Positions 8,162 through 16,663 are shown, counted from the first letter of the stretch. The stretch: DNA of 45,131 nt from an uncultured Lachnospiraceae bacterium (GCA_947577185.1 CANPUE010000017.1:1-45131), one strand, 5' to 3'. Numbers and translations are program-made. Notes: a model not told the origin generated them from the letters alone.

Positions 8162-10614
8162 GTCTGCAGGGCTCCGGCTCTTAACACCGCTTCCCCCTTT
8201 TCTCCCGTCGTTCTGATATAGGTTCCTCCCATGCCGCCCTGCAGTGCTATCGTTTCCGGTCCGATCAGGCTAACAGGGCCCTGTATGCTGAATGTTACCG
8301 GTTCGTTAAAAAACGGCAGTGTGTTTCCATATTCATCCACTGCTCTAATCCTGACTGCGGCAACATCATAGCTGTTTTTCTCGATCAGAATATCATGGTC
8401 AGCCTCCGCCTGCAGGAAAACAGAAGTCACGGGTTCCTTTGTGACGGTTTTCACGACCATCCCATCTTTTACGGCCTCAAAACGATAGGATGTGGATTCG
8501 CCTCCCCAGTCACCGACATAGCGCGTATAGAGCGACACCACATCGTCAGGCCGCATACGGTACACTGCGATCAGTTTAATCATTGCCGGATAGACTGATT
8601 TCGGAAGATTCTGCACGCCATACCGCGCTACCGCATTAAGGATTTTCTTCACTTCCTCCGCCTGTTCAGACGGCATATTTTCGTTCTCTGTCATGGCGTC
8701 ACCGATATAATCATCGATGAACATCGGGCCGTGTTTCAGATATTTATAAACAGAATCCTTTTTGGAATATTCCTTGATAAATCTGTCATTTTTATACATC
8801 CTGACACTGTCGGCGTTACTGAAAATGTAACTGTTTCCCCGGTTGCATCCCGGATGTTCCCCGATATCCATGGAGGAACTTACAGACAGCACCGGAACTT
8901 CTTCCTGTTCACAGGCATAGACCGCCGCCGCAGGCTTCGGATTACGAAACATGTCCATGACACCATGGTAACAGACCCTGTCACCGCTTCCAAAATCTCT
9001 GTGTGTATTATAATCAAACATGCACCATCCAAAGCTTCCTGCGATCTCTTTCTCTGCGGCAACGGCATCCAGAACATTCGCATGCCGTATCGCATGTTCC
9101 GTCTGATGTTCTTCACAGTCATAAGATTTCGTCGGAAACATATGCCCGTTGTATTCACTGATCAGATAAGGCTTTTGCACATCGGAGGTAACGACAGCTT
9201 TTTTATCGCACCCTCTTTTCTTCCCGTCATGCACAAAATCATTATAAGTATAGACATCCTCCAGCAGACTGCTCTTTTTATGTGCTCTGACGCCTCCTGT
9301 CGCTCTGGACGGATCCAGCGCGTGTGCGGCGGCATTCGTTCTCTCATAAAACCGGTCATCATCCCCGGACTCGTTGATCCGCACGCCCCACAAAATAATC
9401 GATGTGTGGTTCCTATACTGTCTGACCATCTCACGCACATTCTCAATCGCCTGCTGTTTCCAGTTCTCGTCTCCGATATACTGCCATCCCGGCATTTCCG
9501 TAAAGACCAGAAGGCCGTTCTCATCGCACTGATCCAAAAAATAATGGGACTGCGGATAGTGAGACGTCCGGACCGCATTCACACCGAGTTCCTTTTTCAG
9601 GATATCAGCATCCCTTCTCTGCATGGACTCCGGCATCGCATAACCGACATACGGGAAACTCTGATGACGGTTTAATCCGCGGATCTTTACTTTTCTTTCA
9701 TTCAGATAAAAACCATCCGCCCGAAACTCAGCCCTGCGGAAACCAAAGGTCACGTTTTTTTCATCCAGAATCTTTCCATCCTGAAGCAGCTCCGTCTTCA
9801 ACTCATACAGGTGCGGATGCTGCGTATCCCACAAAAGAACCTTTGCAAGAATAAATTCCATTCTCACTCTGTGATCGCTGCGATCAGGAACGTTTCTCAC
9901 TGCATTCTCACTTCCTTTTTCGCTTCCTGTGCTGCGTGATACTGAATCTACAAGTGTCCGCTCGCCCAGAAAATGCCAGGCGGATCCGGACGCTCCTTTT
10001 TTTCTGATCGATTGTCTGAGTATAAGATCTTCCGTACTGCTATTTACCGTAATTTCCGAGGTCAGATCCGCCCTGCTCCCGGTTTCTTCTGTCTCGATTT
10101 CACCGCAGCCCGCCATAACAAAAACATCCGCAAGGTAATTTTGATCCACGATGTCCAGATAGACCTCCCGGTAAATCCCCCCATATGTCATATAATCGAT
10201 CACAAAGCCAAACGGCGGGATATTGCTCTTCTCCCGGCTGTCTACTCTGACAGCCAGTATATTGTCTTCTCCATACTGCAGCCATCCTGTGAGCTCAACC
10301 GTAAATGCCGTATAACCGCAGTGATGTTCCCCGATCTTTTTTCCATTTAAAAAGATTTCACTCTCGTGTGCTGCTCCGTCTATCGTAAGCAGTACTCTTT
10401 TCTCTTTCCATTCTTCCGGAGCACGGAACACTCTTCGATAACCGCTCACCATCTGGTAGATCTGCTCGTCAAAGTAATGAAGCGGCGTTTCTTTACAGGT
10501 GTGCGGAAGACGCACTCTGCGCAGGTCTTTGCCGTCATATTCCCAGTCTAACAGCTTCTCACTGAAAGTCTCCGTAAATCCCCAGTCATCATTCATATAA
10601 ATCCGCTGTGCCAT
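8128..10614 (-). CDS. Glycoside hydrolase family 2 enzyme (beta-galactosidase/beta-glucuronidase-like)
   Basis: The 828-residue protein follows the GH2 layout. A jelly-roll sugar-binding domain (about 10-155) contains the IDGAAHESEIFLNGKKIGEH block. An immunoglobulin-like domain follows (about 160-295), then a TIM barrel (about 300-580). The acid/base Glu415 is in WGVRINESGDD and the nucleophile Glu487 is in LISEYNG. A beta-rich C-terminal domain follows (about 640-828). There is no signal peptide, so it acts in the cytoplasm on imported oligosaccharides. The exact glycoside cannot be told. The ribosome-binding site is weak. It is a single gene in the block separating rplQ from ecfA1. Confidence 0.9.
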   Translation of the reverse strand: MAQRIYMNDDWGFTETFSEKLLDWEYDGKDLRRVRLPHTCKETPLHYFDEQIYQMVSGYRRVFRAPEEWKEKRVLLTIDGAAHESEIFLNGKKIGEHHCGYTAFTVELTGWLQYGEDNILAVRVDSREKSNIPPFGFVIDYMTYGGIYREVYLDIVDQNYLADVFVMAGCGEIETEETGSRADLTSEITVNSSTEDLILRQSIRKKGASGSAWHFLGERTLVDSVSRSTGSEKGSENAVRNVPDRSDHRVRMEFILAKVLLWDTQHPHLYELKTELLQDGKILDEKNVTFGFRRAEFRADGFYLNERKVKIRGLNRHQSFPYVGYAMPESMQRRDADILKKELGVNAVRTSHYPQSHYFLDQCDENGLLVFTEMPGWQYIGDENWKQQAIENVREMVRQYRNHTSIILWGVRINESGDDDRFYERTNAAAHALDPSRATGGVRAHKKSSLLEDVYTYNDFVHDGKKRGCDKKAVVTSDVQKPYLISEYNGHMFPTKSYDCEEHQTEHAIRHANVLDAVAAEKEIAGSFGWCMFDYNTHRDFGSGDRVCYHGVMDMFRNPKPAAAVYACEQEEVPVLSVSSSMDIGEHPGCNRGNSYIFSNADSVRMYKNDRFIKEYSKKDSVYKYLKHGPMFIDDYIGDAMTENENMPSEQAEEVKKILNAVARYGVQNLPKSVYPAMIKLIAVYRMRPDDVVSLYTRYVGDWGGESTSYRFEAVKDGMVVKTVTKEPVTSVFLQAEADHDILIEKNSYDVAAVRIRAVDEYGNTLPFFNEPVTFSIQGPVSLIGPETIALQGGMGGTYIRTTGEKGEAVLRAGALQTKEAVLRFLIR

Positions 10615-10764
10615 AAGATCAGTCCATCCCTTCTATGTTAATCATTCATAGTTCATATTTCATACTCATATTTTATATTTTGCAAATCATAATTTTTATT
10701 TTATTCTTTATTTTCCAATCTGGTTTTCTTTATCGCGCATTACTCTGTTATCAATTATTTTCAC

Positions 10765-10798
10765 GAAAAAAACAGAGTATGTCAAGTACATACCCTGT
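10765..10798 (-). terminator. Intrinsic terminator after rplQ
   Basis: On the minus strand 10798-10788 and 10782-10772 form an 11-bp stem (one G-U) with a 5-nt loop, followed by seven T residues. It lies 19 nt past the rplQ stop and ends the long ribosomal cluster. Confidence 0.92.
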
Positions 10799-10816
10799 CT
10801 GTCTCTTAATAATTTA

Positions 10817-11353
10817 TTATACAAGTTCCAGTACAACCTGCATTGCTGCATCGCCTTTACGCGGTCCGATCTTGATGATCCTTGTATAACCACCCTTGCG
10901 GCTTGCATATTTAGCACCATACTCGTCAAAAAGTTTTGCCGGCAGATCAACTTCTTTCGTGCCTTTCTTTCTTCCTGCTTTTGTGGACGGAACTTCCACT
11001 ACCGGATATAAAACACGAAGCATCTGTCTTCTGGCATGAAGCCTGGAGGGCAGATCTTTTTTGATCTCCTTCTCTACCGTATCATATACGGTAACTTTCT
11101 TGCCGTCAACAACCTCTTTTACTCTCTTGCCGTCTTTATCTTTTTTCGGAACTTTCGCAGTTACCTTAACGGTCTCGAAATTATCTTTCTCTTTAACGCC
11201 GAGTGCGATCAGTCCTTCTGCAATTTTGCGTACTTCTTTCGCTCTTGCTTCGGTTGTAATGATCTTACCGTGATAAAGAAGATTTGTTACCTGGTTTCTG
11301 AGTAAAGCTTTTCTCTGGTCAGATGTTCTGCCAAGTTTTCTGTATTTTGCCAT
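10817..11353 (-). CDS. rplQ: 50S ribosomal protein L17, long form
   Basis: The N-terminal RKLGRTSDQRKALLRNQVTN and the C-terminal YASRKGGYTRIIKIGPRKGDAA blocks identify L17, which sits near the peptide exit tunnel. At 178 residues it is about 50 longer than common L17 (roughly 115-130). The extra material is a charged, Lys/Val-rich insert at about residues 58-125. The frame is intact and the C-terminal family block is in place, so this looks like a lineage insert and not a frameshift. It is the last gene of the cluster, 137 nt after rpoA, with a strong terminator behind it. Confidence 0.96.
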   Translation of the reverse strand: MAKYRKLGRTSDQRKALLRNQVTNLLYHGKIITTEARAKEVRKIAEGLIALGVKEKDNFETVKVTAKVPKKDKDGKRVKEVVDGKKVTVYDTVEKEIKKDLPSRLHARRQMLRVLYPVVEVPSTKAGRKKGTKEVDLPAKLFDEYGAKYASRKGGYTRIIKIGPRKGDAAMQVVLELV

Positions 11354-11392
11354 TTTTCATTCTCCATTCTCATTTTATGGTGCATCCGGCCA

Positions 11393-11467
11393 CGCTCTTT
11401 GGTCTTACTTACCGAATGTAGATTTGATTCCATACATGAGTCAGCACATGTGCGCTCTTTGGTCTTA
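11393..11467 (-). repeat. Pair of 15-bp direct repeats in the rpoA-rplQ gap
   Basis: The 15-mer CGCTCTTTGGTCTTA occurs at 11393-11407 and again at 11453-11467, exactly 60 bp apart, in the 137-nt gap between rpoA and rplQ. Flanks differ, so this is not a simple recent duplication of the whole gap. Confidence 0.75.
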
Positions 11468-11490
11468 TCTCATATGCCAATCCATATTGC

Positions 11491-12450
11491 TTACGCCTCA
11501 TCACTGGGATTCAGCTGAAGCCCTAATTCTTTTAATTTTGCCAAAACTTCTTCCAGCGATTTGCGTCCCAGATTACGGACTTTCATCATATCCTCAGAAG
11601 TCTTATTTGTCAGTTCCTCAACGGTATTGATACCTGCCCGTTTTAAGCAGTTGTAGGAGCGCACAGACAGTTCCAGTTCATCAATGCTCATCTCCAAAAC
11701 TTTCTCTTTCTCATCATCTTCCTTCTCTACCATGACTTCCGCAGTCTTGGCATTTTCAGACAGATCGATGAAAAGGCTTAAATGTTCGCTAAGTACTTTT
11801 GCAGCCAGGCTGACCGCTTCGTCGGGAACCAATGTTCCGTTCGTATGAACATCGAGTGTCAGTTTATCGAAATCGGTTATCTGACCTACACGGGTATTCT
11901 CAATCGTCACATTGACTCTCTCAACAGGTGTATAAATGGAATCCACTGCTATGACGCCAATCGGTAAATCCTCTGTTTTATTCTTCTCAGAACTCACGTA
12001 TCCTCTACCCTTTGTGATCGTTAACTCCATATATAATTTCGTATTTTTACCACTCAAAGTCGCAATAATAAGCTCAGGATTTAAAATTTCAATATCCTGA
12101 TCAACCTGAATATCAGCAGCTCTGACAACGCCTTCTCCCTCGTACTCAATATAGGCGGTCTTTGGTTCATTCGTTTCGCTGTTGTTTCTGATTGCCAGAC
12201 TCTTAATATTCATGACAATTTCGGTAACATCTTCTTTTACACCCGGAATCGAACTGAATTCATGCAAAACTCCTTCAATCTTAACCTGGCTGACAGCAGC
12301 TCCGGGTAAAGAAGAAAGCATAATTCTTCTTAAAGAATTTCCAAGGGTAATCCCATAACCTCTTTCCAGCGGTTCTACTACGAATTTACCGTACTTTTTG
12401 TCTTCAGAGATTTCTACTACCTCAATATTTGGTCTCTCAAAATCAAACAC
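11491..12450 (-). CDS. rpoA: DNA-directed RNA polymerase alpha subunit
   Basis: The 319-residue protein has the normal two-domain layout. The N-terminal assembly domain (about 1-230) carries [20 protein letters not shown], used for dimerisation and core assembly. An acidic linker of Glu, Asp and Lys (about 232-245) leads to the C-terminal domain with [23 protein letters not shown] and LGRKSLEEV, which binds UP elements and activators. It lies 43 nt after rpsD in the alpha-operon order rpsM-rpsK-rpsD-rpoA-rplQ. Confidence 0.98.
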   Translation of the reverse strand: MFDFERPNIEVVEISEDKKYGKFVVEPLERGYGITLGNSLRRIMLSSLPGAAVSQVKIEGVLHEFSSIPGVKEDVTEIVMNIKSLAIRNNSETNEPKTAYIEYEGEGVVRAADIQVDQDIEILNPELIIATLSGKNTKLYMELTITKGRGYVSSEKNKTEDLPIGVIAVDSIYTPVERVNVTIENTRVGQITDFDKLTLDVHTNGTLVPDEAVSLAAKVLSEHLSLFIDLSENAKTAEVMVEKEDDEKEKVLEMSIDELELSVRSYNCLKRAGINTVEELTNKTSEDMMKVRNLGRKSLEEVLAKLKELGLQLNPSDEA

Positions 12451-12493
12451 TGCAAATACCCTCCTTTACGAACAACAACATCATCGCACGACA

Positions 12494-13087
12494 TTATTTG
12501 GAATACAACTCGACGATAAGCATTTCATTGACCGGAACATCTATCATTTCCCTTGTAGGAAGATACTTTACGGTTCCTTTCATTGCTTCCTGATCTACCT
12601 CAAGCCATTCCGGAACCAGTCTTCCGCCTGTCACTTCGAGGATGTCCTTATATCTTTGCAGGGATCTTGATTTCTCTCTGATTTCAATCACATCACCGGC
12701 TTTTACCAGATAAGACGGAATGTTAACGCATTTTCCGTTTACAAGAAAATGCTTATGCCCAACAATCTGTCTTGCTTCTCTTCTTGTTCTTGCAAAGCCC
12801 ATTCTGAAAACGATGCTGTCCAGTCTGCTCTCCAGCATGACCATCAGGTTTTCACCTGTCATACCTTTCATTCTCTCTGCTTTCTTATAGTAGTTTCTGA
12901 AAGGTTTCTCCAATACGCCATAGATAAATTTTGCTTTCTGTTTCTCTCTTAACTGAAGACCATACTCGCTGACCTTTTTACCAGCTCTCGCTGATGTTCT
13001 GTTTGATTTCTTGTCATATCCTAAATACGTAGGATCAAGATCGAGGGATCTGCATCTTTTTAATACAGGAACTCTGTTAACTGCCAT
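12494..13087 (-). CDS. rpsD: 30S ribosomal protein S4
   Basis: S4 nucleates 30S assembly on 16S rRNA and in several bacteria also represses its own operon. The 197-residue product has an N-terminal basic part with [14 protein letters not shown]. It also has the S4 RNA-binding domain with [22 protein letters not shown] and GHKHFLVNG, and ends MLIVELYSK. There is no N-terminal zinc-binding cysteine set. It is preceded by an unusual 256-nt gap holding tandem repeats, which may bear on its translation. Confidence 0.97.
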   Translation of the reverse strand: MAVNRVPVLKRCRSLDLDPTYLGYDKKSNRTSARAGKKVSEYGLQLREKQKAKFIYGVLEKPFRNYYKKAERMKGMTGENLMVMLESRLDSIVFRMGFARTRREARQIVGHKHFLVNGKCVNIPSYLVKAGDVIEIREKSRSLQRYKDILEVTGGRLVPEWLEVDQEAMKGTVKYLPTREMIDVPVNEMLIVELYSK

Positions 13088-13184
13088 ATCTGGCTCCTTT
13101 CTAAGAGGGGTTACCTCTTGTTGTTTACAACGCCGCCTCTAAACAGCGTTTTCATCCAACTTTTATATTATTTGCATTTGCAAC

Positions 13185-13307
13185 ACTGCCAACATTTCTC
13201 AGCCCGACAGATTTGCCTATGCAGTACTGCCAACATTCTTCCGTCCGACAGATTTGCCTGTGCGACACTGCCAACATTTCTTAACCCGACAGATTTGCTT
13301 TTGCAAA
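13185..13307 (-). repeat. Three tandem 41-bp repeats between rpsK and rpsD
   Basis: Units start at 13185, 13226 and 13267, each 41 bp and similar at most positions. All contain ACTGCCAACATT near one end and CCGACAGATTTGC in the second half, with variable bases between. The array lies inside the rpsK-rpsD gap, so it is transcribed as mRNA spacer. There are no spacers of unrelated sequence between units, so it is not a CRISPR array. Confidence 0.9.
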
Positions 13308-13313
13308 TCTGTC
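13288..13313 (-). other. Perfect 11-bp hairpin at the end of the tandem repeat array
   Basis: GACAGATTTGC (13288-13298) and GCAAATCTGTC (13303-13313) form a perfect stem with a 4-nt loop. The left arm belongs to the third 41-bp repeat unit. The right arm is an inverted copy of the same motif, so the hairpin could pair alternatively with the other units. Confidence 0.8.
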
Positions 13314-13318
13314 CAGAT

Positions 13319-13338
13319 TTTTGCCCCACTGGGCAAAA
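13319..13338 (-). other. 8-bp hairpin just after the rpsK stop
   Basis: TTTTGCCC (13319-13326) and GGGCAAAA (13331-13338) form a stem with a 4-nt loop, 5 nt past the rpsK stop. There is no T-run beyond it on the minus strand. It is more likely an mRNA-stabilising or processing hairpin than a full terminator. Confidence 0.6.
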
Positions 13339-13343
13339 TTCTG

Positions 13344-13739
13344 TTAAACGCGGCGTCTCTTAGGCGGACGGCAGCCATTATGCGGTACAGGGGTTACGTC
13401 ACGGATACTCGTTACTTCAAGCCCGCATGCCTGCAGTGCACGGATTGCTGCTTCACGTCCTGATCCCGGACCTTTTACCATAACATCTACAGTTTTCAAA
13501 CCATGGATCAAAGCAGCTTTTGTGGCTGTCTCAGCCGCCATCTGCGCTGCATATGGAGTAGATTTCCTTGAACCTCTAAAACCAAGACCACCGGCACTTG
13601 CCCAGCTTAAAGCATTTCCTTCGTTATCCGTCAAGGTAACGATCGTATTGTTAAAAGAAGACTGGATATGTGCCTGTCCATGTTCAACGTTTTTCCTGAC
13701 ACGCTTTTTTGTTACTTTTTTTGCAACTTTCTTTGCCAT
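13344..13739 (-). CDS. rpsK: 30S ribosomal protein S11
   Basis: This is a normal-length S11 (131 residues) of the 30S platform. It has a Lys-rich start, then the [18 protein letters not shown] block, [21 protein letters not shown], and the basic C-terminal [17 protein letters not shown] that contacts rRNA. It begins 28 nt after rpsM. It is followed immediately by a hairpin and then the tandem repeat array before rpsD. Confidence 0.98.
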   Translation of the reverse strand: MAKKVAKKVTKKRVRKNVEHGQAHIQSSFNNTIVTLTDNEGNALSWASAGGLGFRGSRKSTPYAAQMAAETATKAALIHGLKTVDVMVKGPGSGREAAIRALQACGLEVTSIRDVTPVPHNGCRPPKRRRV

Positions 13740-13767
13740 AATAAACTAACCTACTTTCTCCTGATAA

Positions 13768-14136
13768 TTATTTCTTCTTATTTGCTACTGTACGCTTCGG
13801 GCCTTTTCTTGTTCTTGCATTGGTCTTTGTCTTCTGACCACGGACCGGAAGTCCTTTTCTGTGACGGATTCCTCTATAGCATCCGATTTCCTGAAGTCTC
13901 TTGATATTCAAGGCGATTTCTCTTCTCAGATCACCTTCTACCATATAGTCCTTCTCGATAACCTCAGCGATTCTCCTCACTTCATCATCTGTCAATTCTC
14001 TGACACGAGTGTCAGGATTTACATTTGCTGCTTCCAGAATCTTGTTTGAACTTACCCTGCCGATACCATAGATATAGGTCAACCCAATCTCTACACGTTT
14101 CTCTCTCGGTAAGTCAATACCTGCAATACGAGCCAT
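13768..14136 (-). CDS. rpsM: 30S ribosomal protein S13
   Basis: The 122-residue S13 starts [20 protein letters not shown] and has the helix-two-turn-helix [14 protein letters not shown]. It then has [19 protein letters not shown] and a basic C-terminal tail that touches the P-site tRNA. A clear ribosome-binding site lies upstream. It follows rpmJ after an unusually long 273-nt gap, so its leader may be regulatory. Confidence 0.98.
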   Translation of the reverse strand: MARIAGIDLPREKRVEIGLTYIYGIGRVSSNKILEAANVNPDTRVRELTDDEVRRIAEVIEKDYMVEGDLRREIALNIKRLQEIGCYRGIRHRKGLPVRGQKTKTNARTRKGPKRTVANKKK

Positions 14137-14409
14137 TTACATTTCCTCCATTTTCTGTGCGGCAGGGCCGCGCTTTTGTTACTAATTGACTGGGGCAGAT
14201 CCTGCCCAACCGGACTCCTCCGGTCTTTCCAAACATGTGGTATCAAAAAGTAATCACCTGTAGGCTCTTCCATCTATATTATAATCGGTACCACTCCTGA
14301 AATATCATCGAAAGCATACCGCAGCCGCCATAATTAGCTGGACAAGAACCCTATTCACCATGGATAATCCATACGATAAAGATTAGCCTTCCTGATAAAA
14401 TAATAGGGA
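14137..14409 (-). other. Long structured gap between rpmJ and rpsM
   Basis: These 273 nt code for nothing I can support. Visible features are a GGGCAG/CTGCCC hairpin (14193-14207) and GATTAGCCTT repeated at 14381-14390 and 14408-14417 (the second copy overlaps the rpmJ stop). There is also an isolated TATAAT on the minus strand (14283-14278) without a good -35. It could hold an S13 or S4 target, but this is only suggested by length and structure. Confidence 0.45.
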
Positions 14410-14523
14410 TTAGCCTTGTACCTGTTTGTGTTTCGGATTTTCACAGATTACTCTGATCTTTCCTTTTCTTTTAATGATTTTGCACTTTTCGCAAATCGGT
14501 TTTACTGATGATCTAACCTTCAT
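14410..14523 (-). CDS. rpmJ: 50S ribosomal protein L36
   Basis: A 37-codon gene encodes [17 protein letters not shown] followed by a Lys/Arg-rich stretch, [13 protein letters not shown] and stop. Cys11, Cys14, Cys27 and His33 form the zinc ribbon of the zinc-binding (C+) L36 form. AAGGAGG sits 7 nt before the ATG. It lies between infA and rpsM, as in other Firmicutes, and has its own strong promoter 34 nt upstream. Confidence 0.97.
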   Translation of the reverse strand: MKVRSSVKPICEKCKIIKRKGKIRVICENPKHKQVQG

Positions 14524-14556
14524 GTTAAACCCTCCTTTCAAAAAAGACCGTTTTAC

Positions 14557-14585
14557 ATTATACCACGAAGTCTTCTCCTATTCAA
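14557..14585 (-). promoter_or_regulatory. Internal promoter for rpmJ-rpsM-rpsK-rpsD-rpoA-rplQ
   Basis: TTGAAT (14585-14580) and TATAAT (14562-14557) are 17 nt apart on the minus strand in the 103-nt infA-rpmJ gap. It would allow the alpha-operon part to be transcribed separately from the S10-spc part. Confidence 0.75.
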
Positions 14586-14626
14586 GCGTTTTGCAACTTT
14601 TTCTGCCTGTCTTTTCCTGTTTTTTT

Positions 14627-14845
14627 CTATTTATCACGCCAGATGATTCTTCCTTTTGAAAGATCATACGGAGACAACTCCAAAGTTACCTTATCCCCCG
14701 GTAAAATACGGATAAAATTCTGACGAAGCTTGCCGCTGATATGTGCTAATACAACATGCCCGTTCTCTAATTCCACCTGAAACATTGTATTCGGCAACTT
14801 CTCGATTACAGTTCCTTCAATTTCAATCACGTCAGCTTTTGACAT
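14627..14845 (-). CDS. infA: Translation initiation factor IF-1
   Basis: The 72-residue OB-fold protein starts [21 protein letters not shown] and ends GRIIWRDK, matching the usual IF-1 length exactly. IF-1 binds the A site of the 30S subunit during initiation. It begins 16 nt after the KOW-protein gene and precedes rpmJ. Confidence 0.98.
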   Translation of the reverse strand: MSKADVIEIEGTVIEKLPNTMFQVELENGHVVLAHISGKLRQNFIRILPGDKVTLELSPYDLSKGRIIWRDK

Positions 14846-14861
14846 TTGCTACCTCCTGTTT

Positions 14862-15149
14862 TTACTTTATAATACCTGCCCTGTACTGTTTCAGGGCTTT
14901 TCTGATCTCGCTATCGTCCAGCTGCCCTGACGCAATGCGTCCGGCAAAGTCCGCGGCCGGACACTTTTTGATGATCTGGATATGCTTTTTGTTCTTTTTC
15001 TTCGGCGACTCCAGTGTTCTTGTCTTTCCATCAGCCAAATAAACATATTCCGCATCTTCCCGAATTATGACATAAATCGTATCTTTGTCATGGCCGGCCT
15101 TCGATGAAGCCATCATTCCTGTCATTCCCAATCCCATCTCCATAATCAT
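14862..15149 (-). CDS. KOW domain RNA-binding protein (L14e/L6e/L27e-like)
   Basis: The product of up to 95 residues contains SKAGHDKDTIYVIIRED and VYLADGKTRTLESPKKKNKKH. This is the SH3-like KOW pattern of small ribosome-associated proteins that Clostridia commonly encode between map and infA. Its function is not established. Several in-frame ATGs are crowded at the start (15149, 15143, 15137, 15125, 15116 and 15113). The conserved part begins at the ATGs near 15113, so the true N-terminus may be up to 12 residues shorter. It follows map by 20 nt. Confidence 0.85.
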   Translation of the reverse strand: MIMEMGLGMTGMMASSKAGHDKDTIYVIIREDAEYVYLADGKTRTLESPKKKNKKHIQIIKKCPAADFAGRIASGQLDDSEIRKALKQYRAGIIK

Positions 15150-15169
15150 ATCTCTTTGCTGTACCAGAC

Positions 15170-15940
15170 TTATGTCTGTTTGTCCTGAGCGGGAAGCGTA
15201 AGGAGCTCCGGCTCACCTTCTGTAATCAGTACCGTGTTTTCATAATGAGCCGAATACTTTCCGTCCGCCGTTACGACCGTCCAATGATCCTTTTTCCAGA
15301 TGACATCGCCCGTCCCCATGTTAATCATCGGTTCTATCGCCAGGGTCATTCCGGGCTGCAGCCTTACCCCCCTCCGCTTCTGCGCAAAGTTGGGTATCTG
15401 CGGCGCTTCATGGAGTTCCGTCCCGATCCCGTGTCCTACCAGATCTCTGACGATACCATAACCATAAGAAGTTACGTAAGCGGCGATCGCATTTGAGATA
15501 TCATAAAGATGATATCCTGCCTTTGCCATTTTAATCCCTTCAAAGAAACTTTGTCTGGTAACGGCGATCAGCTTTTCAGCCTCCGGGCTGATCTGCCCGA
15601 CCGCATGTGTCCTTGCAGCGTCCGAATGGTATCCTTTATAGATCAGGCCCGCGTCAAGGCTGACAATATCGCCTTCTTTCAAGATACGGTCCGCATGCGG
15701 GATCCCATGTACCACTTCTTCATTGACAGATACACAGATGGACGCGGGAAAACCATTGTAATGCAAAAAGTTCGGAGTACATCCGAAGCTCCGAATAAGC
15801 TTCTCTCCCAGCGTATCGATTTCTTTGGTAGAAATCCCCGGCCGGATCGCCTTCCCCAGTTCGTCGTGTACGATGGAAAGCAGCCTCCCCGACTCTCGCA
15901 TCAGTTCTATTTCCCTGGCGGATTTTATTGTAACAGCCAT
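15170..15940 (-). CDS. map: Type I methionine aminopeptidase
   Basis: This enzyme removes the initiator methionine from new proteins. The 256-residue product has the pita-bread fold metal ligands in order: two aspartates in VSLDAGLIYKGYHSDAART, a histidine in GHGIGTELHEAPQIP, and glutamates in LAIEPMINMG and SAHYENTVLI. Length is normal for type Ia. It lies 32 nt after adk, in the classic secY-adk-map-infA order. Confidence 0.97.
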   Translation of the reverse strand: MAVTIKSAREIELMRESGRLLSIVHDELGKAIRPGISTKEIDTLGEKLIRSFGCTPNFLHYNGFPASICVSVNEEVVHGIPHADRILKEGDIVSLDAGLIYKGYHSDAARTHAVGQISPEAEKLIAVTRQSFFEGIKMAKAGYHLYDISNAIAAYVTSYGYGIVRDLVGHGIGTELHEAPQIPNFAQKRRGVRLQPGMTLAIEPMINMGTGDVIWKKDHWTVVTADGKYSAHYENTVLITEGEPELLTLPAQDKQT

Positions 15941-15972
15941 CGAAAAATCACACCTTTCTTATGTCATAGATT

Positions 15973-16614
15973 TCATGCCAGGATCGCGGTAATTGCCTCA
16001 AATACCTCTTTCCTGTCCATCGTTCCGTCAACTGTTCTCATTACGTCCCGTTCGGTGTAAAAACTGATCAGGGGCTGTGTCTGCTTATGATATACTTCCA
16101 GACGGTTTTTTACTGTTTCCGCTCTGTCGTCGTCGCGAAGGATCAGTTCTTTTCCACATTTGTCACAGATTCCTTCTTTTACAGGCGGAACATGCTCTAT
16201 ATGAAAAGTAGCGCCGCAGGCAGGGCAAGCGCGTCTGCCTGACATTCTCCGTATGATATTCTCATCCGGAACGTCTACATTAATTGCAAAGTCTATTTTA
16301 TCGCCAATCTCGGTGATCGCCTTTTCCAGAACCTCCGCCTGCGGAATCGTCCTCGGAAAACCATCCAGAACATAACCGTTCTTACAGTCGTCTTTTGCCA
16401 CTCTGTCAAGCAGGATCTTAACGGTCAGTTCGTCGGGAACCAATGCTCCCTCATCCATATATTTTTTGGCTTCCATGCCAAGTTCCGTTCCGTTTTTTAC
16501 ATTTTCTCTGAAAATATCTCCTGTTGAGATATGCGGGATTCCATATTTGTCTGCAATCATCTGCGCCTGCGTTCCTTTTCCCGCACCAGGCGCGCCCAAC
16601 ATTATAATCTTCAT
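15973..16614 (-). CDS. adk: Adenylate kinase
   Basis: The 213-residue enzyme interconverts ATP plus AMP and ADP. It has the P-loop GAPGAGKGTQA, DGFPRT for AMP binding, and a zinc-binding LID with cysteines at 130, 133, 150 and 153, the Gram-positive pattern. The frame is open to 16659, but GGAGG 6 nt before the ATG at 16614 and the family start MKIIMLGAPG fix the start there. A 111-nt gap with a stem-loop separates it from secY. Confidence 0.97.
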   Translation of the reverse strand: MKIIMLGAPGAGKGTQAQMIADKYGIPHISTGDIFRENVKNGTELGMEAKKYMDEGALVPDELTVKILLDRVAKDDCKNGYVLDGFPRTIPQAEVLEKAITEIGDKIDFAINVDVPDENIIRRMSGRRACPACGATFHIEHVPPVKEGICDKCGKELILRDDDRAETVKNRLEVYHKQTQPLISFYTERDVMRTVDGTMDRKEVFEAITAILA

Positions 16615-16663
16615 ACCAATCCTCCATAATACCGTTTCCCGGCATCTCAAATCTTCCATAAAA

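Noticed and set aside
8731..9675. 314-residue plus-strand frame inside the GH2 gene
   Set aside because: It is antisense to a clear enzyme with intact catalytic motifs and shows no recognisable protein features; codon bias of the opposite strand keeps it open.
8128..10614. Naming the GH2 enzyme as lacZ or uidA
   Set aside because: Catalytic residues show the family only; substrate-specific residues could not be judged by eye.
13185..13307. CRISPR-like appearance of the 41-bp repeats
   Set aside because: The units abut with no unique spacers, there are only three, and no cas genes are present.
13118..13363. 81-residue plus-strand frame across the rpsK-rpsD gap
   Set aside because: It is made of the 41-bp tandem repeats read in three frames, has no ribosome-binding site and overlaps rpsK; repetitive DNA keeps it open by chance.
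14091..14273. 60-residue minus-strand frame before rpsM
   Set aside because: It overlaps rpsM in another frame and lies in the structured gap; composition is not protein-like.
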